Assembly (NCBI GenBank): GCA_028714935.1
Contig: JAQTLJ010000024.1
Span: 1 to 11,623 of the forward strand
DNA: 11,623 nt
From: Candidatus Margulisiibacteriota bacterium
GTDB lineage: Bacteria; Margulisbacteria; WOR-1; O2-12-FULL-45-9
Direction of reading: 5' to 3'
The notes beneath the pieces are model-generated. The model did no database searches. It saw nothing but the letters and a program-made list of their open reading frames with translations, and was not told where the DNA came from. This document shows positions 5,854-11,623 of this stretch, in pieces. The position numbers were made by a program, and so were the translations under genes. Position 1 is the first letter of the stretch. Each line of letters opens with the position of its first letter.

Positions 5854-7557
5854 ATGTTGAAGAATAAAATATGGTGGATCCCGGTCTTGATAATGATCAG
5901 CACTTTATTATTAGCGGGGAGCGGTGAGGCACTGTCGGCGGCGGGGAAAATTAATATACAGGGGAGGATCACGCCGCGGCCGCCCGACGGGACGGTAATA
6001 ACTTTTAACATAAAAAGCTCCACCAGCACCACCTGGACGGAAGACTGGAAGGTAGTTACAGATTTTCCGTCTCCAGTGCCGCTCTATGTTAATTTTTTAA
6101 AAATAACGCAGGATGGTTTGTTCAGCGCGAACCTCGGTAATCAATCGAGCAATCGTATTAAGCCGGAGCATTTGAAGGACGCAATATTTATGGAAATCCT
6201 TGTCGGCAGCTCATCACTTGGCAGCCAGCGCCTGACCTGTGCGCCGTTCGCCATTATAGCGCAGGAGGCCGAAAGCTTGGGAGGCGAAGTTAGTGTTTAT
6301 AGTAACCAAACTGTTGGCATTGGAACAACGACAACGCCTTCCCATAAGCTCTGGGTCAACAATCCGACGGGGAACGGGCTTCGGGTTGATGGCGCAAAAA
6401 ATATCATTGTCGGTAAATTGGGCATTAACACAGAAACTACCGACGGGACAGTCAACATCAGCGCCGAAGGGATTGCGACAGCGCTCGTTGCCAGAAGTTC
6501 TATCGGAAGCACGGCAGCCGGCTTGATTGGGTTAGGGACTAAATGGGGCGTAAAAGGCGGCATGGCGCCAGGAACAATAACTGTGGTTTCCGATGTGGGC
6601 TTGTTTGGCGCTGGGATCTCGCGCGGTGTTGAGGGGTATTCATCAGCAGGATATACAGGGTATTTTTCGGGGGGGAACGGCGTATATTTAGGGAATAAAT
6701 CTTTAGTCGCGCCATTAGAAACAGGCTCGCACGGGGCCCTGTCAATTAAATCTTCTACCCGCGCCTTGCTTTTTGATGACAATCAAATTGAATCTGTTGG
6801 GTCAAAAATGTACATTAACCAGTTAAGCAACAGAGGCGTCGCGATCGCAACAGGCGGCGGGACCGTTGAATTGGGATCAAGCATTGCTGTTTATAACGGC
6901 AAAATCGGCATTGGCACGCTCACCCCAAAATACTTTTTAGATATCAATAACACCGTGACAGCGCCAGACGTCTACGCCATAAACATGGATATCGCGAATA
7001 TGAAAGCGCTGAAACTGGCCTGTGAAAATACCGGGACAACAGTTTACCTGTTGAACAACTCGACTTACAGCGGCGCCGATGTGATCTACGCGGAAACAAA
7101 AGGCGGGGGGCAGGCGGGGATATTCAGGAGCAACTCCAACCTTACTGCCGCCGGCCATTCGACAATCGATGTGCGCAACCTGAACACTGACGGCGGCACC
7201 GGGGGCTATTTTTACGGCAAAACGCGGGGCATATATGCGTCATCAGCGAAAATTGGCGTGGACGACGACTACACCCCGACGATCAAAACAAAACTATTTA
7301 ATAAAAGTACGAATTCCGAAGGCGATACGAATTTTGTAGCCGGGTTTAGCGGCAAAACAATCCTATTGCTTTCCGGGATGGTCGGCCGCGCGGTTGGAAC
7401 AGTAGGTGAAGTATGGTATAACATCACGTCCAATCGTCCCGGGACCTTTAATGGCGGGCGAATTTATTATATGCCCTCCAATGACACGATTTACGTTGAT
7501 CTCGATTCTTATTTTGACGGCGACCAATTAAAGATATTTGTGGTCTATACTGATTAG
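5854..7557 (+). CDS. Secreted tail-fibre-like / adhesin-like repeat protein with GIGTxTP motifs
   Basis: The protein has 567 residues, and its start is supported by AGGAGG at 5842-5847. A signal peptide is predicted to about residue 29 (ends ALSA). Residues about 33-145 form the N-terminal module common in bacterial fibre-like surface proteins: INIQGRIT, a TWTEDW strand, DGLFSANLG, then IFMEILVGS and QRLTCAPFAIIAQEAESLGG. Two GIGTxTP motifs follow (VGIGTTTTP at 154-162 and IGIGTLTP at 351-358), with Gly/Ser/Thr-rich beta strands between, as in trimeric fibres. The C-terminus (about 500-567) is a distinct Tyr-rich beta domain. Unlike many GIGTxTP proteins, no C-terminal S74-type peptidase/chaperone is recognisable. 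Such motifs also occur in phage tail fibres, but no phage gene is nearby and the signal peptide argues for a cellular adhesin. A G7 run occurs at codons 272-274. Binding partner unknown. Confidence 0.8.
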   Translation: MLKNKIWWIPVLIMISTLLLAGSGEALSAAGKINIQGRITPRPPDGTVITFNIKSSTSTTWTEDWKVVTDFPSPVPLYVNFLKITQDGLFSANLGNQSSNRIKPEHLKDAIFMEILVGSSSLGSQRLTCAPFAIIAQEAESLGGEVSVYSNQTVGIGTTTTPSHKLWVNNPTGNGLRVDGAKNIIVGKLGINTETTDGTVNISAEGIATALVARSSIGSTAAGLIGLGTKWGVKGGMAPGTITVVSDVGLFGAGISRGVEGYSSAGYTGYFSGGNGVYLGNKSLVAPLETGSHGALSIKSSTRALLFDDNQIESVGSKMYINQLSNRGVAIATGGGTVELGSSIAVYNGKIGIGTLTPKYFLDINNTVTAPDVYAINMDIANMKALKLACENTGTTVYLLNNSTYSGADVIYAETKGGGQAGIFRSNSNLTAAGHSTIDVRNLNTDGGTGGYFYGKTRGIYASSAKIGVDDDYTPTIKTKLFNKSTNSEGDTNFVAGFSGKTILLLSGMVGRAVGTVGEVWYNITSNRPGTFNGGRIYYMPSNDTIYVDLDSYFDGDQLKIFVVYTD

Positions 7558-7577
7558 GACGCGGCGATTTTATAGAC

Positions 7578-7582
7578 GGGAG
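7578..7582 (+). promoter_or_regulatory. Shine-Dalgarno site of the Fn3-like surface protein gene
   Basis: GGGAG lies five bases before the ATG at 7588 and supports that start. The 30-base gap after the previous stop contains no hairpin or promoter that I can see, so the gene is probably read with its upstream neighbours. Confidence 0.7.
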
Positions 7583-7587
7583 AGTAA

Positions 7588-8757
7588 ATGCATAGACGCC
7601 TTTGTGTAGCGTTAATTGGGTTTGGCCTAGCGGCGGGGATTGTTTCCTCGGCGTCAGCTATGCACTTTGAGAACAGTGACTATGATCTGTGGATTATCCC
7701 CAACTCCGGCAGTTCAATTGATCTGAATGACGGGAGCTCACATCTTCAGGACATTAAAGGTTATCCTGTCGGCTCGCCCTTTACCGACGCCAGCACGACG
7801 ATCGAGGTCGGCTTGTGGGGGCTGATTTCAGTTACAGGCGAAGCACCGTATGTCCCCCCGACGGTCGAAGTGGTTGATACCGGGAAGATCAGGGACACCA
7901 AGATCTTTGTAGAAGGGGAAAACATCAAGCTCACCTGGGGCTTTGACGCCGGCGGCCCGGTGCCGGTAAAGATCTACTGCCGGATGGGGCCAGCCAGTGA
8001 ATATGCGGCTGAAGCCGCGACCTTTGCTCCTGTGATCACGGTGCCGGACCCGATTCCCGCTACGACCACTGAATATGTTTTTCCTAACTTTGCGCATAAC
8101 GGGATCAACCAGTATTATCGGGTCGTCCCTGCCACATTGATAGGCCCCGATGTCTTAAGCCCTTTGGACAACTCGATCACCGTCGGCAAAGTGGAAGTTA
8201 ATTGTCCCAAGGGATTGTATGTTTTTGCCTGTCTCCCCTTCCAGGAAGATAATTTCTCGCTGAAAAACTTGATAGGAGATCAATTAGGAGACTCCGCTGA
8301 ATATGATTGGTGGAATGGAGACGCTTATGAGATCGGGACATATACTACGGCGGCGAGCTGGAGTAAGGATAAGAGCTTACGGATCGGCGAAGGGTTCCTC
8401 CTGAGGGCAGTCCAAGCCGATAAAAAAGTCGCTTTAGTCGGGAGGTTTGGGTCTGTCGACCCTCCGGCCACCCGCGAGCTGATCGGGCATAAATATAATT
8501 TGATCGGCTATCCATACCCGCAAATAACATCGCTTTTTAGCATGGGAATTACGCCTAGCGATAGCGACGAGATCGACCGCTGGATAGTCTATGTCGACGC
8601 TGCTAATAAGCAATATTACAATATTGGGACATATAATGGAGTGTCCGGCAACTGGACGGTAGCGCCAGGCGTAGTTGATATTGATAAAATGGCGCTGGCA
8701 GAACCCAGGTTTTACCGGCCCATGAGCGGCTCAATCTGGACGATAACTTTTCCATAG
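7588..8757 (+). CDS. Secreted surface protein with Fn3-like region and duplicated C-terminal module, function unknown
   Basis: The protein has 389 residues. Its signal peptide ends at SASA (about residue 24). Residues 25-80 (FENSDYDLWIIPNSGSS...TTIEVGLWGL) resemble the short N-terminal segment, ending in a G-(F/L)-W motif, seen in many secreted proteins of candidate phyla. Residues about 90-200 look Fn3-like (PPTVEVVD...IKLTWGFD...TEYVFPNFAHNGINQYYRVVPA). Residues about 208-389 hold two related units. Unit 1 has GLYVFACLPF, then AEYDWWNGDAYEIGTY, SWSKDKSLRIGEGFLLR and VALVG. Unit 2 has YNLIGYPYP, then DEIDRWIVYVDAANKQYYNIGTY, NWT and EPRFYRP. The shared GDS(D)..(W)..Y.IGTY core is clear. No catalytic motif is visible. 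The gene shares spacing and strand with other exported proteins, so a structural or binding role at the surface is likely but unproven. Confidence 0.78.
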   Translation: MHRRLCVALIGFGLAAGIVSSASAMHFENSDYDLWIIPNSGSSIDLNDGSSHLQDIKGYPVGSPFTDASTTIEVGLWGLISVTGEAPYVPPTVEVVDTGKIRDTKIFVEGENIKLTWGFDAGGPVPVKIYCRMGPASEYAAEAATFAPVITVPDPIPATTTEYVFPNFAHNGINQYYRVVPATLIGPDVLSPLDNSITVGKVEVNCPKGLYVFACLPFQEDNFSLKNLIGDQLGDSAEYDWWNGDAYEIGTYTTAASWSKDKSLRIGEGFLLRAVQADKKVALVGRFGSVDPPATRELIGHKYNLIGYPYPQITSLFSMGITPSDSDEIDRWIVYVDAANKQYYNIGTYNGVSGNWTVAPGVVDIDKMALAEPRFYRPMSGSIWTITFP

Positions 8758-8761
8758 GAGG
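8756..8761 (+). promoter_or_regulatory. Shine-Dalgarno site overlapping the upstream stop codon
   Basis: AGGAGG at 8756-8761 includes the last two bases of the preceding TAG stop (8755-8757) and sits ten bases before the ATG at 8772. A terminating ribosome would cover this site, so translation of the two genes may be linked. Confidence 0.75.
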
Positions 8762-8771
8762 GAAATAATTT

Positions 8772-9896
8772 ATGTTAAAGAGAATAATTTTGATCTTGCT
8801 GGGGGTGCTGATCTTAAGCCAGTCTGTTTTGGCGACCGGATTGAAGATTAAATTCACCCAGGACGCGATAAGAGATAAGGATGGGAACGTTCTTTCGCCG
8901 CTAACCGACTATCATGACGGCACCGCCGCTGGCGGGCCCAAGCTGCAGCTTTATAAAGGAAGCTTGCCCAGCCCGATTACAGTTGGCTCTCCTCTCGATG
9001 CGGCCGACTCCGTTGCTTATAGCGCAATATCAGACGGGTCTTATAAGCATTTATATGTCTGTGATGGGTCGGGCTTTAACGGCAACGCTGTTTATGTCAG
9101 GGTCTGGAAGGGCGGGGTTTGTCCCTTGGTTGCCAGTCCCGGCGTATATTATGGGACAACATCCGACAACGCCTCCAGCGGCACAGCAACGCCAAATTCG
9201 AAGGAGATCAGCAGCTTGAAAACCGAGTACCAGTGCGACAAGCCTTATGCCCCCTCGATCGGCGCGATCAGCGAATCGCTGCAACGGGTAGGGAACGATC
9301 TTCAGGCCGAGCTGGTCGTCAATATCACGTCGGGCACAGGCACAACCGGCCTGCGCGAAGTAACAAATTATTATCTGCACGTCAAATACCCATCAGGTAC
9401 GACGGCGACTTTTGACCTTGGCGCCGGCAAGCAAAAAACGTTGAGCAATACGGAAACCGGCCATTATGTCTTTAGCGCCAGCGCCAAGAACTGGTGGGGA
9501 ACTGCCGACGGCGCGGAAAAGCCATACGACACCTTGGGCGGAGGCGCGGCGGCAACCGAAATTGTTACGATCCCGCTCAAGAAAAAGAGCGGCAGCTTCG
9601 GCATAAATGACTTCGGCATCCCGTTTGCCACAGTCTATAACCGCAGCGGGGCGCAGATCGCTAATCTCAAGAGCTTGATCGCTGCCATTAACGCGACAGG
9701 CGAAGGTTATGTCTCGACCCTGGGCTATTGGGATGAGAGTGGTCAGAAGGAGATCGGCTTTACGCTGGACGCAAGCGGCAATGTGCTGAACAAGGTAAAC
9801 ACCACCAAGAACCCGGAAGAAATTTCCATTGTCCGGGTTAAGGGTTACCAGGTTTCCGTGACCGGAGATAAACAACTGATAATCAGGAATTATTGA
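8772..9896 (+). CDS. Secreted protein of unknown function
   Basis: The protein has 374 residues. Its signal peptide is MLKRIILILLGVLILSQSVLA (cleavage near residue 21). I do not recognise the family as a whole. The mature part begins GLKIKFTQDAIRDKDGN. Three cysteines (97, 117, 155) could form a disulphide. A beta-rich middle (about 165-270) includes DLQAELVVNIT, NYYLHVKYPSG and HYVFSASAKNWWG, suggesting an Ig/Fn3-like fold. The C-terminal 100 residues (GINDFGIPF...IANLKSLIAAIN...VSTLGYWDESGQKEIGF...ISIVRVKGYQVSVTG) look like a compact module that weakly resembles the duplicated module of the preceding protein (hydrophobic-xPF/Y start, then a W/D strand and a G-aromatic strand). The start is backed by AGGAGG. 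The stop TGA shares a base with the next gene's ATG. A surface structural role is inferred from context only. Confidence 0.75.
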   Translation: MLKRIILILLGVLILSQSVLATGLKIKFTQDAIRDKDGNVLSPLTDYHDGTAAGGPKLQLYKGSLPSPITVGSPLDAADSVAYSAISDGSYKHLYVCDGSGFNGNAVYVRVWKGGVCPLVASPGVYYGTTSDNASSGTATPNSKEISSLKTEYQCDKPYAPSIGAISESLQRVGNDLQAELVVNITSGTGTTGLREVTNYYLHVKYPSGTTATFDLGAGKQKTLSNTETGHYVFSASAKNWWGTADGAEKPYDTLGGGAAATEIVTIPLKKKSGSFGINDFGIPFATVYNRSGAQIANLKSLIAAINATGEGYVSTLGYWDESGQKEIGFTLDASGNVLNKVNTTKNPEEISIVRVKGYQVSVTGDKQLIIRNY

Positions 9897-11023
9897 TGTT
9901 AAGAAAGGCTCTGATAAGTATAGGTTTGCTGGGCATAGGCATTGTTGCCTGTGCCAGCATCTTCTATCCGATCTACCCGGTATTGGGTGGTGCGGTCTCG
10001 TCAGTCTCGGGGATCTCGGTCGAAAACCGGATGGTTGTGCTTTATGACCCCGACTCCCAGGGAGAAGTCGCCAAGCTGTACGGCTATGCTTACATTAGCA
10101 GCGGGAAATTTGTCGTCAACGCATTCAAGGCCAATCCGGTTACGGCGGGAAAAAGCTACAAGATCGCCATCTCGCGGGGAGCGGACAATTACGGCTCGAA
10201 CCCGCTGGACGTAACGATCACCGGCCACGGCTTTGAGCAGCTGCCCGCCAACCTGGTCCTGGCTTACGGCGTCGGGCCGAAGGAGCCGACCCTGCCGGGG
10301 ACGGAACCGCGGCCGCAGATCAAGCTCTGGTTCGGGAACCGCCTGTACCAGCCGGGGGTATACACTAAAGCGACGCCATTCGTTGTTACTGAAACGCCGA
10401 ATATCCAGGCCAAGATCAGCATTCCGGCGCCATTTTCAGTTTCCAACCAGATAACCGATTATTCGATCATGGTCGATCCCGATTCATCTAAAGCAAAAAC
10501 GCTCGCCTTAAGCTCCTCCAACATGACTGCGCAAGCGATGGCGGCCGGAGAATTGAAGGGATTCACTCTTGAATACGCAATGAAAGAAGAAGAAAAGCTG
10601 GAATCCGGCGAGCATACCTTCCAGGTGAGAGCGATGAGCAGCGGCACGCAGGGCGGGAGCCCAACATCCACGACCTATCTGGCTACTGTCGAAGTGATAG
10701 GCGGCCCGCTGCGGCTCATCGGCACGCCGATCACGTTCCCGAGCCCGTACAGCATCTCCAAACACAAAACAGTTACGATCCAGTACGGCTTATCGGCCAA
10801 TGCTAATATCGAAATATATATCATCGGTGTCGGCGGGCAGAGGATCAAACACTATGTGATCAATGCCGGCGGCGAAGGCGGATCGGCCGGGGTCAATAAA
10901 CTGATCTGGGACGGCCGGACCGACCAGGGCTACCTTGCCGGCAACGCGATCTACGTCGGGACGATAGTCGCCAGGGATGAGAATCGGCTGCTCGGGAAGT
11001 TTAAATTAACAGTGGTTGACTAA
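9896..11023 (+). CDS. Probable surface lipoprotein with FlgD-like Ig C-terminal domain
   Basis: The protein has 375 residues from the ATG at 9896; a TTG three bases earlier (9893) is in frame but less likely. The ATG overlaps the previous TGA (TGATG) and AGGA (9885-9888) lies seven bases upstream. The N-terminus MLRKALISIGLLGIGIVAC has a lipobox-like IVAC with Cys19, so lipidation is possible; simple cleavage after ACA is the alternative. Beta-rich segments follow, with a Pro/Gly linker near 128-140 and a predicted sandwich at 141-268. Residues about 275-375 match the FlgD-type Ig domain: TFPSPYSISKHKTVTIQYGL, ANIEIYIIGVGGQRI, GVNKLIWDGRTDQG, AIYVGTIVARD, and LLGKFKLTVVD. In Type IX systems related tails act as export or assembly signals; whether that applies here is unknown. 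It is the last gene of the operon. Confidence 0.8.
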   Translation: MLRKALISIGLLGIGIVACASIFYPIYPVLGGAVSSVSGISVENRMVVLYDPDSQGEVAKLYGYAYISSGKFVVNAFKANPVTAGKSYKIAISRGADNYGSNPLDVTITGHGFEQLPANLVLAYGVGPKEPTLPGTEPRPQIKLWFGNRLYQPGVYTKATPFVVTETPNIQAKISIPAPFSVSNQITDYSIMVDPDSSKAKTLALSSSNMTAQAMAAGELKGFTLEYAMKEEEKLESGEHTFQVRAMSSGTQGGSPTSTTYLATVEVIGGPLRLIGTPITFPSPYSISKHKTVTIQYGLSANANIEIYIIGVGGQRIKHYVINAGGEGGSAGVNKLIWDGRTDQGYLAGNAIYVGTIVARDENRLLGKFKLTVVD

Positions 11024-11623
11024 GATTCGAGGACCGCTTTAGCGCAGCGGGCGATCACGCCGGGAGATCCAAGCTTTGCCCTCAATTTTTCAAAGGAACT
11101 TTTCATCTTTTCCTGACGCAGCTTGTCTTTGAGGATAGACAGCGCCTCTTCCGCGATCCGCCTCGGGTTAGCATCCTGCATCACCAGCTCCGGGATCGCT
11201 TTTTCTCCCAAAAGCATGTTCGGCATGCTGAAGTAGGGGAGTTTTTCGCCGAGCTTCAGGATATATTTGCCGACAAAATAAGTCAGCGGATTCAATTTAT
11301 AGACCATGATGTTCGGCACGCCGAGGATCGAGGCTTCAAGGTTGATCGTTCCGGAGGCGCAGATCGCCAGGTCCGATGAAGCGAGGATCTCATAAGTTTG
11401 ACCGACCACTGCCTTCGGCCGGAACTCGTCGATCAAACCGAAGATCTCCTTGATCATAATGGTCGAAGCGGCGGGAATAACGAACTCCGCTTCCGGCAGC
11501 CACTCTTTTATCTTTTCCCCAGCCTTCAATAAAATGGGCAATAGTCCTTTGATCTCCTGCGTGCGACTCCCCGGGCAAAGGCTAATTACCGGCTCCCTAG
11601 TCCCTAGTCCCTGGTCCCTAATC
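11020..11623 (-). CDS. lpxB: Lipid-A-disaccharide synthase, C-terminal half (5' end beyond window)
   Basis: About 200 codons are visible, open to the window edge; known LpxB proteins are near 380 residues, so roughly half is missing. LpxB is a membrane-associated glycosyltransferase that joins UDP-2,3-diacylglucosamine and lipid X into the lipid A disaccharide. Visible family motifs in order are CPGSRTQEI, a SSDLAICASGTINLEA segment, VPNIMVYKLNPLTYFVGKYI, and FSMPNMLLGEKAIPELVMQ. An internal TTG at 11541 gives an apparent short frame, but PVISLCPGSRTQEIKGLLP upstream of it is clearly LpxB, so translation starts farther upstream. A 7-bp tandem repeat encodes residues just before PGSR. The stop (11020-11022) overlaps the stop of the convergent operon. 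This gene is the main evidence for an LPS-bearing outer membrane. Confidence 0.93.
   Translation of the reverse strand, partial: IRDQGLGTREPVISLCPGSRTQEIKGLLPILLKAGEKIKEWLPEAEFVIPAASTIMIKEIFGLIDEFRPKAVVGQTYEILASSDLAICASGTINLEASILGVPNIMVYKLNPLTYFVGKYILKLGEKLPYFSMPNMLLGEKAIPELVMQDANPRRIAEEALSILKDKLRQEKMKSSFEKLRAKLGSPGVIARCAKAVLES
11594..11621 (-). repeat. In-gene heptanucleotide tandem repeat in lpxB
   Basis: On the plus strand four contiguous units read TCCCTAG, TCCCTAG, TCCCTGG, TCCCTAA; on the coding strand the unit is AGGGACT or a one-base variant. The tract encodes roughly IRDQGLGTRE ahead of the PGSR motif. The standard unit carries TAG every seven bases, and three successive units would put TAG into all three frames. 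The variant unit (G at 11613) turns the only TAG in the lpxB frame into CAG. The tract may continue past the window edge. Confidence 0.85.

Noticed and set aside
6297..6782. Open frame of 161 codons on the minus strand, Pro-rich
   Set aside because: It is antisense to the fibre gene, whose signal peptide, domain motifs and ribosome site are all convincing. The Pro-rich composition arises from Gly codons on the other strand.
5854..7557. Prophage tail-fibre gene
   Set aside because: The GIGTxTP motifs occur in phage fibres, but the protein has a signal peptide, its neighbours are all exported cellular proteins, and no phage structural, lysis or replication gene is nearby.
9393..9875. Open frame of 160 codons on the minus strand
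   Set aside because: It is antisense to the 374-residue secreted protein, without signal, motif or ribosome site.
11020..11541. Short gene starting at the TTG at 11541
   Set aside because: The reading frame continues upstream with the conserved LpxB sequence containing PGSR, so this is an internal codon and the gene extends past the window.

Overview
The window reads as chromosomal sequence from an uncultured Gram-negative (diderm) bacterium. The evidence for two membranes is the C-terminal half of lipid-A-disaccharide synthase (lpxB) at the right edge, and a predicted outer-membrane barrel protein that ends in S-layer-homology (SLH) domains. Large low-complexity secreted proteins, SLH-tethered barrels, beta-helix proteins and FlgD-like Ig tails are features I associate with candidate lineages such as Margulisbacteria/WOR-1, and less so Omnitrophica or Elusimicrobia. 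That placement is inference; no marker gene in the window fixes the phylum.

Layout. (1) Bases 1-1863, minus strand: a secreted right-handed beta-helix protein, open for all 621 visible codons and running off the left edge. (2) Bases 1864-1968: a compact divergent promoter region. Two back-to-back promoters have -35 boxes two bases apart, and an imperfect dyad is centred between them. (3) Bases 1969-11023, plus strand: six tightly packed genes (junctions of -1, +25, +30, +14 and -1 nt) that look like one operon. In order they encode a Ycf48/BNR-type propeller with an IPT/TIG domain, a PorV/UPF0164-like barrel with an Ig-like domain and three SLH domains, a tail-fibre-like adhesin with GIGTxTP motifs, a Fn3-like protein with a duplicated C-terminal module, a secreted protein of unknown function, and a possible lipoprotein with a FlgD-like Ig tail. 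(4) Bases 11020-11623, minus strand: 3' part of lpxB, convergent with the operon and overlapping it by 4 nt at the stop codons.

All seven non-lpxB products carry a signal peptide or lipoprotein-type N-terminus, so the region is devoted to the cell surface. A plausible model is a barrel that crosses the outer membrane and is tied to the cell wall by SLH domains, with the propeller, fibre and Ig-tailed proteins exported to or displayed at the surface around it. No enzyme is recognised in the operon, so whether this is an adhesion structure, a surface coat or a secretion-and-display system is open.

The most unusual sequence-level signal is a pair of 7-bp tandem repeat tracts, both inside genes and both read in frame: CGAAAC(T/A) between SLH1 and SLH2 of the barrel gene, and AGGGAC(T/C) just before the PGSR motif of lpxB. 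In the lpxB tract the one variant interior unit falls exactly where the standard unit would put an in-frame TAG stop. No tRNA, rRNA, CRISPR array, IS element or prophage gene was seen, and no stretch over about 105 bases lacks a gene.
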